Of a DNA stretch of 64,000 nucleotides, positions 25,732 to 33,313 are shown one piece after another; position 1 is the first letter of the stretch, and each line of letters begins with the position of its first letter. The position numbers and the translations under genes are program-made. A model generated the notes under the pieces. The model did not search any database, was not told the origin of the DNA, and saw nothing but the letters and a program-made list of their open reading frames with translations. The stretch is from the NCBI RefSeq assembly GCF_900167095.1, contig NZ_FUXG01000004.1:143424-207423 (forward strand), read 5' to 3'. The stretch comes from Oceanospirillum multiglobuliferum (GTDB lineage: Bacteria; Pseudomonadota; Gammaproteobacteria; Pseudomonadales; Halomonadaceae).

Positions 25732-25865
25732 ATTGACTCGATATTTTCTATCAGTATCCTATACACCCTGCTTTTATAGGGTAAAAATGCTCTGAACCCT
25801 ATAGTTCTAAAAGCTATAAAAAAATAGCAATTTATGCCTTTGATCAGATCTGATATAGGCGTTAA

Positions 25866-27203
25866 ATGAAGGAAAGTATAATAAAAAGGACTGGCGGCTT
25901 TGCCAGCACACGAGATTTAGCACCTATGCCTAATACCCCACAGACGTTGCGCCCCTCAACTTATAAGACCCTGCTTTACACCTTTATTATGGTGATGAGC
26001 GTAGGTCTGGTAACAACATTTTTCTTCTCTCAGTCATTTAAAAAACAAACAGTGCAAGAGCTAGCAGAAGAAAATGCCCGAGAGCAAGCTGAGATTGTAT
26101 TTCGCACTATTTGGCATGGCATGTTAAAAGGCTGGTCTAGGGAGGAAATGAATAACTTTATCCACTCTCTTGAGCTGAATAATAGTGATAGCAAAGTGCA
26201 ATTAATTCGAGGGCCTGTGGTTGATGAACTATTTGGCGCTCATTTACCCTCACAAAAGCGGATTGCAGATGATCGCTTGATACAGCAAGTTATGGCCTCT
26301 GGACGTACTTATATTCAAGATGATGAAGGCTATGTGCGCTATTTATACCCCATAACCGCCGAACAAAACTGCTTGCAGTGCCATACCAACTCAGCAGTAG
26401 GTAAAGTGCATGGTGTTTTAGATATTCAATTTCCTGATCGTAAGTTAAGAGACTCTCTTAACCACACTATGAATTTTTATATTTTCTCCACTATTACCAT
26501 GATGCTGCTGCTGTTCTCTGCTTTATTCATCATTGTCCGTATACGTGTGATACACCCTATACGAGAGTTGTCTAAGCAGATTCGAGAAGCTGTACAAGAT
26601 GATCTTAGTGTGATTCGCTTAGATCCAGAGCGTTACCATCTGCGAGAGCCCTATACATTAGCTCACAGCTTTAATTTATTGGCAGATGAGTTAGAAGACT
26701 ACCATGAGCAGCTGCGTGAAAGCTCCTATTTAGACTCAATGACAGGGCTGTATAACCGCCGTTACTTTAATGAACAGCTACCAAATATACTGAAGAAGGC
26801 TAAAAGTACAGAGCAAAGCTGTGCCGTTCTACTGCTAGACCTCGATCGTTTTAAAATCATCAATGACGACTATGGTCATGATGCAGGTGATCTTGCACTT
26901 ATCCACTTTTCCCGTGTTTTGCAGCAGCAAGTCCGTGGTGGAGACTTAGTGATTCGTTTGGGTGGCGATGAGTTTGTGATCATCTTAACGCATACTGATC
27001 TGGCAGGTGTTTTAGCAGTTAAACGCAATATTGAAATGGCACTGGCGAGTCAAATAGCAGATCTAGGTAATACTAAGCGCTTCTTGGAAAGCAGTATTGG
27101 TTATGCGCTTTACCCTAATGATGCTATCAGTACAGAAGAGCTACTACGTCAAGCCGACCAAGCGATGTACGCAGCCAAGCGCAGTAAAAAAATGCGAGGT
27201 TGA
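25866..27203 (+). CDS. Haem-binding sensor diguanylate cyclase
   Basis: The 445-residue protein makes c-di-GMP from GTP. TM1 (about 35-55) and TM2 (about 203-226) flank a periplasmic domain with a c-type haem motif, C169-L-Q-C172-H173, in the context AEQNCLQCHTNSAVGKVHGVLDI. This resembles the Tll0287/DUF3365-like haem sensor domain. A HAMP-like linker follows TM2. The GGDEF domain (about 290-445) has an intact active site, RLGGDEFVI, and an RxxD inhibitory site (RGGD) five residues before it, so product feedback is expected. It may sense redox state or a gas ligand at the haem; the ligand is inference. An alternative start at 25926 (MPNT) would shorten the cytoplasmic tail. Confidence 0.88.
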   Translation: MKESIIKRTGGFASTRDLAPMPNTPQTLRPSTYKTLLYTFIMVMSVGLVTTFFFSQSFKKQTVQELAEENAREQAEIVFRTIWHGMLKGWSREEMNNFIHSLELNNSDSKVQLIRGPVVDELFGAHLPSQKRIADDRLIQQVMASGRTYIQDDEGYVRYLYPITAEQNCLQCHTNSAVGKVHGVLDIQFPDRKLRDSLNHTMNFYIFSTITMMLLLFSALFIIVRIRVIHPIRELSKQIREAVQDDLSVIRLDPERYHLREPYTLAHSFNLLADELEDYHEQLRESSYLDSMTGLYNRRYFNEQLPNILKKAKSTEQSCAVLLLDLDRFKIINDDYGHDAGDLALIHFSRVLQQQVRGGDLVIRLGGDEFVIILTHTDLAGVLAVKRNIEMALASQIADLGNTKRFLESSIGYALYPNDAISTEELLRQADQAMYAAKRSKKMRG

Positions 27204-27289
27204 TAAAAGCCCAACGCAGTTTTTAACTACTAGAAAATTTGCATATAAACTGCGGCTAAGTGCTTATTGAATGATAACGGAATCACTCT

Positions 27290-27318
27290 TGAGGCAAGGG
27301 TTTTAAAACTCTGCCTCA
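27290..27318. terminator. Hairpin between convergent diguanylate cyclase genes
   Basis: TGAGGCA (27290-27296) and TGCCTCA (27312-27318) pair perfectly, with further pairing inside (GGGTTTTAAAACTC). It lies between two genes that face each other and could stop transcription from either side, although no long T-run follows. Confidence 0.45.
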
Positions 27319-27333
27319 GAGAGATTGGGACTG

Positions 27334-28524
27334 TTACTCTGCAAGTGAACGGCTGGCTTTAACAAGTGCTACTTGGTCTCTGCCGTTCTCTTTTGCACTA
27401 TATAGCGCTTCATCAACATGATTAATTGACGACAAGACATCTACTAACACTTCACCTAAGCCCGCACTCGCCGTAAATTGAATGCGATGCTCATCAACTT
27501 CCACTACCTGTTGGCGGCAGTTGGTTAAGATGCGTTCAATCACTTTATAAGCCTCTGTAACGGAGGTTTCAGGTAGGGCGACGATAAACTCCTCTCCACC
27601 AAAACGGCCTATAATATCAGTGGTTCTTAGCTCTTCTTTTAATAGCTCAGCAAAGCGTATTAACACCTTGTCGCCAGCTTGATGGCCGTAGGTATCGTTT
27701 ACTTTTTTGAAGAAATCAAGATCAAATAGCGCCATAGTTAATGGCCTATGGTAGCGCTCGGCACGGCTGAGCTCATTTTCAACCAGCGACATAAAAGAGC
27801 GACGATTCAACAGACGTGTTAAAGAATCTGTTGTCGCTTGCTCAAATAATTTCAGCTGCATATGCAGTTGTGACAGTTGGGCCCAAATCGCAATACCCAT
27901 TATCACCCCCAGCAACCACAGGTTATTGAGCGATGCTAAGGTTAAGATACGCTGTTGAATGAGCTCGTCTGTCGACAATGTGATGATGGTAAACGATGCT
28001 AAAAGTATTCCTTCTTTAAGGGTTAAAGGAAATACGCAATGAATAGCAATAATTAAAAAAGGTAAAAAAGTATAGGATGCCAAACGCTCATCTAGTAAGT
28101 ACTCCCCTAAAATAAACTGTGTTGATAGATGAAATAGTGCGGGGGTTACCATCAAGACAACAAGCCGAGTTCTGGCTTTATCTAGAGAGTGAATGTAAGA
28201 GGTTCTAACCCAAAGCCACAATAGCACCAAAGAGAACACTATACGTGCTACTACCATCTGCTGGAAATGTTCCCAAGGCAGAATAAGGTAGTCTACCGGA
28301 ATCCATAAGGGGGTTAATACCGCAAATAAGAGCGCTAATAAACGCACTCTAGAGTTAATGTACTCAGCACGTACTAAGTTAAAATCTGAAGGGTGCTGCT
28401 TTAACCCAAACAGCTCGTAACCACGTACAGACTCAAATAAAAAAATAAGTTGCTGCCACAGAGAGAGGTTTAAGTGGTTATCATCAAACGATTTTATTGT
28501 TTTTCTATTCACACATACTCTCAT
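27334..28524 (-). CDS. Membrane diguanylate cyclase (GGDEF)
   Basis: The protein is about 396 residues from the ATG at 28524; a TTG at 28551 would add nine residues. Neither start has a strong ribosome site. The N-terminal half has about six TM helices (for example LLALLFAVLTPLWIPVDYLI and LWLLGVIMGIAIWAQL) and resembles MASE-type integral sensor domains; the exact class is not recognised. The C-terminal GGDEF domain is intact (GRFGGEEFIVALPE), with the inhibitory RxxD site (RTTD) five residues upstream, and the usual LTRLLNRRSF and YGHQAGDKVL segments. It should be an active, feedback-inhibited c-di-GMP synthase at the inner membrane. It converges on the haem-GGDEF gene. Confidence 0.88.
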   Translation of the reverse strand: MRVCVNRKTIKSFDDNHLNLSLWQQLIFLFESVRGYELFGLKQHPSDFNLVRAEYINSRVRLLALLFAVLTPLWIPVDYLILPWEHFQQMVVARIVFSLVLLWLWVRTSYIHSLDKARTRLVVLMVTPALFHLSTQFILGEYLLDERLASYTFLPFLIIAIHCVFPLTLKEGILLASFTIITLSTDELIQQRILTLASLNNLWLLGVIMGIAIWAQLSQLHMQLKLFEQATTDSLTRLLNRRSFMSLVENELSRAERYHRPLTMALFDLDFFKKVNDTYGHQAGDKVLIRFAELLKEELRTTDIIGRFGGEEFIVALPETSVTEAYKVIERILTNCRQQVVEVDEHRIQFTASAGLGEVLVDVLSSINHVDEALYSAKENGRDQVALVKASRSLAE

Positions 28525-28613
28525 CAATCTAATAAAACAGAACACTTTCAATCATAACGGTTAATCCGTTAGCTGCTGTACTTTAACCTAAAAATTTAAA
28601 AAAAAATGAAGCT

Positions 28614-28643
28614 GGCGAGACTGAACTTAATCAAGATCTCGCC
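28614..28643 (-). terminator. Terminator after the small Cys-rich protein gene
   Basis: GGCGAGA (28614-28620) and TCTCGCC (28637-28643) form a stem. On the minus strand it is followed within 8 nt by a run of nine T (28598-28606 region), fitting an intrinsic terminator for the gene ending at 28664. Confidence 0.6.
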
Positions 28644-28663
28644 GAATGCGTTTTTAAAGGGCG

Positions 28664-29050
28664 TTAATCATGACAATTGCAGTCTTCACCACAGTTTTCA
28701 TCTTCAACCACATGAGTCTCAATACTGATATCTACCATGTTGCTAGCCCCAGGGCGCAAAACAATTATGCCGTACTCTGTTAAGGCGTCATCTTCATCTT
28801 CTGCACTACCAACTTCTAAAGTCAGTGCAGGGCCATCAAGATGCTCAGGGGATAATAACAGCGTAGCTGGTAGACCTTCATCCCATTCTAATAAAATTTC
28901 TGACAGTTCGGGTAGATCAATTACCTCACCAGAAGCGGTAACACCCTTAAGGCGTGGCAGGTTTTGTTTGATAGCAGACACAATAAGCTCCTGTGCAGTT
29001 CCTTGATCATTGAATTTTAACTCAGGACAGGAGCATACCAGAGTTTGCAT
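28664..29050 (-). CDS. Small acidic protein with cysteine-rich ends, function unknown
   Basis: I do not recognise this 128-residue protein. Both ends are rich in possible metal ligands: the N-terminus reads MQTLVCSCPEL and the C-terminus ends CGEDCNCHD, giving five cysteines and a histidine. The middle is acidic with alternating hydrophobic residues, suggesting a compact beta fold. No TM segment or signal peptide is visible. The reading frame is closed by a good terminator and the codon pattern looks coding, so the gene is probably real. The ends suggest metal or Fe-S binding; this is only inference. Confidence 0.65.
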   Translation of the reverse strand: MQTLVCSCPELKFNDQGTAQELIVSAIKQNLPRLKGVTASGEVIDLPELSEILLEWDEGLPATLLLSPEHLDGPALTLEVGSAEDEDDALTEYGIIVLRPGASNMVDISIETHVVEDENCGEDCNCHD

Positions 29051-29138
29051 GATGGCTCAGTTAACTTTTGGTTAGAAACATAGCGGGTACTCACTGACAC
29101 CGCAATGAAGTTACTGTGTCAGTGAAAAAAAGAGAGGA

Positions 29139-29777
29139 TTATATTGCGTCAGGCTGATGCTCTGGACGAGCCAACTTGAAAGTGTCTAACATTTCGCAGC
29201 GCTGATAGATTGCCATAAGGCGTGGAAAAGGAGATAGGTCAACATTAAAGCGTTGTGCGTTGAACACTTGAGGCACCAAGCAAAGATCAGCAAGGCTTGG
29301 GTTATCACCATGACAGAATGCCCCCGTGGACTTTTCTGCTAAGCGGGTCTCAAAGGCGGCAAAACCCTCCTCTATCCAGTGCTGATACCAAGTTGTTTTC
29401 TGCGCTTCGCTCACCCCAAACTCTGAGGTGATGTATTTCAAAACACGTAGATTGTCTACGGGATGAATATCGCAGGCAATTATCTGCGCTAAAGCTCGCA
29501 CACGGGCACGGCCTACAGCGTCTTTTGGCAGTAAAGGGGTTTGCGGATAAACTTCATCCAAGTATTCAATGATTGCTAAGGACTGCGTTAATATCTCCCC
29601 TGAATCTAGTGCTAAGGCTGGTACAAAGCCTTGGGGGTTGCGAGCAAGATGAGGCTCGGCTTTATGCTCGCTTTTTAATAAATTAACGCCGACTTGCTCA
29701 CAGTCTAAACCTTTTAACCTTAAAGCGATCCGCACTCGATAAGATGCGGATGAGCGAAAGTAATCAAATAGTTGCAT
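29139..29777 (-). CDS. maiA: Maleylacetoacetate isomerase (zeta-class GST)
   Basis: This enzyme converts maleylacetoacetate to fumarylacetoacetate with glutathione, in tyrosine/homogentisate breakdown. The 212-residue protein starts at ATG 29777 with MQLFDYFRSSASYRVRIALR, which holds the zeta-GST serine motif SSxSxRVRIAL. LLKSEHKAEPHLARNPQG and the QSLAIIEYLDE glutathione-site segment also match. An in-frame upstream extension to 29852 would cross the palindrome at 29801-29841 and is rejected. It lies downstream of the fumarylacetoacetase-family gene, same strand. Confidence 0.92.
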   Translation of the reverse strand: MQLFDYFRSSASYRVRIALRLKGLDCEQVGVNLLKSEHKAEPHLARNPQGFVPALALDSGEILTQSLAIIEYLDEVYPQTPLLPKDAVGRARVRALAQIIACDIHPVDNLRVLKYITSEFGVSEAQKTTWYQHWIEEGFAAFETRLAEKSTGAFCHGDNPSLADLCLVPQVFNAQRFNVDLSPFPRLMAIYQRCEMLDTFKLARPEHQPDAI

Positions 29778-29800
29778 CACACAGTTTCCGTATATGTCCG

Positions 29801-29841
29801 AAAAAACTGTTTTCCGGTCAGTGACCAGAAAACAGTTTTTT
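29801..29841 (-). terminator. 41-nt near-perfect palindrome between fahA and maiA
   Basis: Fourteen-base arms, AAAAAACTGTTTTC (29801-29814) and GAAAACAGTTTTTT (29828-29841), enclose a self-complementary centre GGTCAGTGACC. On either strand the stem ends in a run of six T, so it has the form of a bidirectional intrinsic terminator. It sits only 24 nt before the maiA start, between two co-directional genes, so it could also attenuate maiA. Confidence 0.7.
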
Positions 29842-29910
29842 GTAACCAGCAAGATGGGCTAAAAGTGCTGGGGACACTTTTGAGTTAAACAGCTACATTA
29901 AATGACGAAA

Positions 29911-30930
29911 TTAAACAACAGGGCTGTATTGCTCAACTGTTTGCTCAATAACACCAAATATGCTTTGGCCATTGTCATCATTCATTTCGATACGAATCTT
30001 GTCACCAAACTTCATAAACGGCGTGCTAGGCTTGCCTGTGTTAATGGTTTCGATCATACGAACTTCAGCTAGGCAAGAGTAACCTAAGCCACCATCTTGA
30101 ATGGCAGAGCCAAAATCAGTGTTTTGTTTATTTGACACTGTACCAGAACCAATAATAGCCCCTGCGCCCATCGCCCGTGTTTTAGCCACATGAGACACCA
30201 ACTGCGGAAAGTTGAAGGTCATATCCACGCCTGCATTGGCTTTGCCAAACAACTCGTCGTTTAAAGTCACTAACAAAGGCAAGTGTACCTTGCCGTCTTG
30301 CCACTTATCACCCAGCTCATCCGGTGTAACGGCAACAGGAGAAAATGCGCTAGAAGGCTTAGACTGAAAGAAGCCAAAACCTTTGGCTAGCTCAGCGGGA
30401 ATTAGTCCACGTAAAGAAACATCATTAACTAACATAATCAGGCGAATTTTGTCTGCTGCTTGTTCAGGTGTTGCGCCCATTGGCACATCATCAGTAATAA
30501 CAGCAACTTCACCTTCAAAGTCGATCCCCCAAGCTTCATCTGCCATACGAATATTGTCTTGAGGCGCTAGGAATGTATCAGAACCACCTTGATAGATTAG
30601 CGGGTCAGTCCAGAAACTGGGTGGCATTTCAGCATTACGGGCACGGCGCACTAACTCAACGTGATTAACATAAGCACTGCCATCAGCCCACTGATAAGCA
30701 CGAGGCAAAGGAGAACTAACTGCCTTCTGATCAAAAGGAATCGTATTGCTTAATTCGCCGTTGTTGAGCTGGTCATAAACCACTTGTAGTTTAGGTGCAA
30801 TCTCAGCCCACTGATCTAAAGCAGCTTGCAGCGTCACAGCAATATCTGAAACAACGACTGCTTGGGACAAATCACGAGAAACAACAACCAATTGGCCGTC
30901 ACGACCTTGCTTTAACGTAGCGAGTTTCAT
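29911..30930 (-). CDS. fahA: Fumarylacetoacetate hydrolase family protein
   Basis: This 339-residue protein is of the bacterial fumarylacetoacetase-type FAH family, which hydrolyses fumarylacetoacetate to fumarate and acetoacetate. Metal-site segments typical of the fold are present: GIDFEGEVAVITDDVP (two acidic ligands), the LVNDVSLR helix, GFGFFQSKPSSAFSPVAVT and MGAGAIIGSGTVSN. Pairing with maiA on the same strand supports the tyrosine-catabolism role. hmgA (homogentisate dioxygenase) is not in the window. A MarR-family gene diverges from it across 343 nt and is the likely regulator. Other FAH-family activities (for example acylpyruvate hydrolase) are possible but less likely next to maiA. 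Confidence 0.88.
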   Translation of the reverse strand: MKLATLKQGRDGQLVVVSRDLSQAVVVSDIAVTLQAALDQWAEIAPKLQVVYDQLNNGELSNTIPFDQKAVSSPLPRAYQWADGSAYVNHVELVRRARNAEMPPSFWTDPLIYQGGSDTFLAPQDNIRMADEAWGIDFEGEVAVITDDVPMGATPEQAADKIRLIMLVNDVSLRGLIPAELAKGFGFFQSKPSSAFSPVAVTPDELGDKWQDGKVHLPLLVTLNDELFGKANAGVDMTFNFPQLVSHVAKTRAMGAGAIIGSGTVSNKQNTDFGSAIQDGGLGYSCLAEVRMIETINTGKPSTPFMKFGDKIRIEMNDDNGQSIFGVIEQTVEQYSPVV

Positions 30931-31273
30931 CTTAAATTCTATCCTATTCTGAATTTCCGCATCGGAACTGAGAGGTTGTTACCAAAAAACAGTATTGGCA
31001 AATATGGTTTCATTTGAAATTATCATAGAAACTCTTGTCAGAAGACGCAAGTCTATTTTTGAGTGTCTATATGCTTTAGTCGAAATCACGTGCAGTTACC
31101 CGCTGATTTAAAAGCTATAACGGCATAATTTCAGGTTTATTTTAAAGCTTTTTGAATGTTTTTTTAGCTGTTAGTGAACTCTCGATGCATGGTTCGCCCT
31201 CTAAATATGACAAGAGTTAATAGTTTTAAATAAAACTAAACTGCTTGTATTAAGGCTGTGATATAGGGTACTT
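30931..31273. promoter_or_regulatory. Divergent fahA/marR regulatory region
   Basis: This AT-rich 343-nt gap holds the promoters of both genes and no reading frame. AGTTTT (31222-31227) and AAAACT (31232-31237) form a short inverted repeat about 40-50 nt before marR, the size and position expected of a MarR operator. TTTCATTTGAAA near 31010 is another near-palindrome on the fahA side. Neither is proven. Confidence 0.35.
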
Positions 31274-31777
31274 TTGCGTAATCTGCTATTAGACTGCCTG
31301 GATAAGTGCAAAACGATGAATGAACGAGTGAATGCCTCTTTAAAACTAGAGCAGTTTTTACCATATCGATTCAACCAGTTGGCTGAGCGTATCAGCTGCT
31401 CTTTGTCTACGATCTACTCTTCAGAGTTTGGTATCTCTATTTCGGAATGGCGCATTTTGGCGATGCTGGGTCAGCAGCCTACCATGATCTCAACGGATAT
31501 AAGCCAACGCACGAAGATGGACAAGGCCAAAGTATCTCGTGCAGTGCAGCGCTTAGAAAAGCTGGGCTATCTACTAAGAGAGAAAGACATTCAAGATCAT
31601 AGAGTCAGTCATTTAAGCCTGACCGACTCTGGTGTGGAGTTGTATAACGCTATAGTGCCTAAGGCCCTTGAATGGGAGGGCAACTTTGTGGGTACACTGT
31701 CAGCGCAAGAGTACAGAGACTTACATAATCTACTGAACAAACTCGATCAACAGATCAAGCACTGTTATCAAAAGTAG
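31274..31777 (+). CDS. MarR-family transcriptional regulator
   Basis: The protein is 167 residues from a TTG at 31274 or 153 from the ATG at 31316, which I consider equally likely. It has the MarR winged-helix layout: the ISEWRILAMLGQQPTMISTDI helix-turn region, the recognition part RTKMDKAKVSRAVQRLEKLGYL, and the wing REKDIQDHRVSHLSLTDSG. MarR proteins usually repress a neighbouring operon until an aromatic ligand binds. Divergence from fahA/maiA suggests control of tyrosine or homogentisate breakdown; this is inference from position. Confidence 0.88.
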   Translation: MRNLLLDCLDKCKTMNERVNASLKLEQFLPYRFNQLAERISCSLSTIYSSEFGISISEWRILAMLGQQPTMISTDISQRTKMDKAKVSRAVQRLEKLGYLLREKDIQDHRVSHLSLTDSGVELYNAIVPKALEWEGNFVGTLSAQEYRDLHNLLNKLDQQIKHCYQK

Positions 31778-31788
31778 CCTTTATCAAA

Positions 31789-33174
31789 CTATTTCTTTTG
31801 TGTTTTGTAATCGAAGACACCCAGTACTTGCATTCGGATCGACTGATTGATTAAGGCTGTTTTCAAAATAAAATGGTGTTGCTCAAGACTGAGCAGCACC
31901 TGTTCCTTGTGTACTGCTTTTGCACCTTGCACTTGATGTTTGAACTGCTGCTCCCCTTCGAGAGGCTCTCCACTTTTTGACTCTAAGTCTGGAGCGGAAA
32001 ATGTCCAGCTAAGATTATGCTGCGCGAAGCTACTGTCGCCATTGTCTATTTTACTTGAGAGCGTCAGCGCGAGTTGCATTTTCTGCTCGGTTAGCTCTCC
32101 TCTGCTATTCAGGCTTTGATATTGCCAATCTAACGTCTTAGAAAGGCTGGCACTTTTGCCATTTTCAGCACTTAAGCTCAGGCTAGCTTTGGGCAAGCTA
32201 ATAGACCTAAACTTCGGCTGTAGTATGTTTTCACCTCGGCTAATTTCAACTTCTGCATAACCTATTGTATTGGGTGCGGTAGGGTAAAAAAGTGTATGGA
32301 CACCTGCGTCTAGCTCATTTGCTAGGCGTCGAGTTTTGTCTTCTACTCCACCATCAAGCTGCACCTGATCAAATGCATTAATCATCAAGTTGTTAGGGTA
32401 GGGCTGCGCTAACCAAGCATCCACTTTTTTGAACTGCATAGCCACTAGTGCAATAGCGACACCTGCAAGTAAGGCAACTGCAAGAAAGATGGTGCGTGGT
32501 GTACTTTTAATAGGTTTGCTATTCAAGGGGGGGATAGGGTCACGCTGAGATTTGTCCCAAACCTCGAAAATCTCAATGGGTTCATCAATGCCTTTTAACC
32601 GATAGTAACCATGAGAATGCCAGCCATAATGCTGTTGATGACTTAGCCAACCTTTAGCGCTATCAAATACAGTGTAACTAAGATAAATCTGCCCGCCATC
32701 GGCCAAGCTTTCAATTCGAGCTGCTCGGTTAACGTGGCGACCAAAGATATCTTGTGTAACCTGCCCCTCAACGGTGACTTGCCCCATATGCAGGCCGATA
32801 CGCACCTCAATATCCTGCCATTGCTTATTTTGTTGATTAAACTCAATAATGCCCCGCTGAATATTAATTGCCCGCTCTACCGCTACGCTAGGCTCAGCAA
32901 ACACTGCCATCACAGAGTCACCGATATGTTTAACCACTAAGCCCGCTTTGTCTGTCTCGATAATATTGATCAACAGTTGATCGTGAGCTTTGCGCAAGGC
33001 TGTGACATAGTCTTCTGCTTGTTGTTCAGAAAGCTCCGTATAGCCTTTAATGTCGGTAAACATCACCGTCAAAACTGTGGTGTGATGACTTAAAAGGTAG
33101 TTTTGTAGAGAACTGCTTTCCTGCTGGGAAAGCATCGGTGCGTTTTTTTGATCATCAGTTTGATCTGGCTGCAT
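31789..33174 (-). CDS. Class III adenylate/guanylate cyclase with a C-terminal extracytoplasmic domain
   Basis: This 461-residue protein has an N-terminal class III cyclase domain (about 33-200). The metal-binding aspartates lie in VMFTDIKGYTELSE and VVKHIGDSVMAVFAE, and FGRHVNRAARIESLA carries the transition-state Asn/Arg pair, so it should be active. The lysine in VVKHIGD fits the purine site. One TM helix (about 228-248, FLAVALLAGVAIALVAM) separates this from a ~200-residue C-terminal domain, probably periplasmic, that I do not recognise. It is an inverted order compared with most cyclases, with catalysis first and sensing last. It diverges from a SulP transporter with a cyclic-nucleotide-binding domain. 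Confidence 0.87.
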   Translation of the reverse strand: MQPDQTDDQKNAPMLSQQESSSLQNYLLSHHTTVLTVMFTDIKGYTELSEQQAEDYVTALRKAHDQLLINIIETDKAGLVVKHIGDSVMAVFAEPSVAVERAINIQRGIIEFNQQNKQWQDIEVRIGLHMGQVTVEGQVTQDIFGRHVNRAARIESLADGGQIYLSYTVFDSAKGWLSHQQHYGWHSHGYYRLKGIDEPIEIFEVWDKSQRDPIPPLNSKPIKSTPRTIFLAVALLAGVAIALVAMQFKKVDAWLAQPYPNNLMINAFDQVQLDGGVEDKTRRLANELDAGVHTLFYPTAPNTIGYAEVEISRGENILQPKFRSISLPKASLSLSAENGKSASLSKTLDWQYQSLNSRGELTEQKMQLALTLSSKIDNGDSSFAQHNLSWTFSAPDLESKSGEPLEGEQQFKHQVQGAKAVHKEQVLLSLEQHHFILKTALINQSIRMQVLGVFDYKTQKK

Positions 33175-33313
33175 AACCGCGTATCCTTGGTTGCTGTTCT
33201 CTAAAAATACTTGGAATCAGTATATTTTCAAGTAATCTGCTTGCAATAAGATGCCAGCGTTGGAAAACTCTGCATACTCTTTATTTATCTGGATTGAATA
33301 AGTTAGGGAATCC

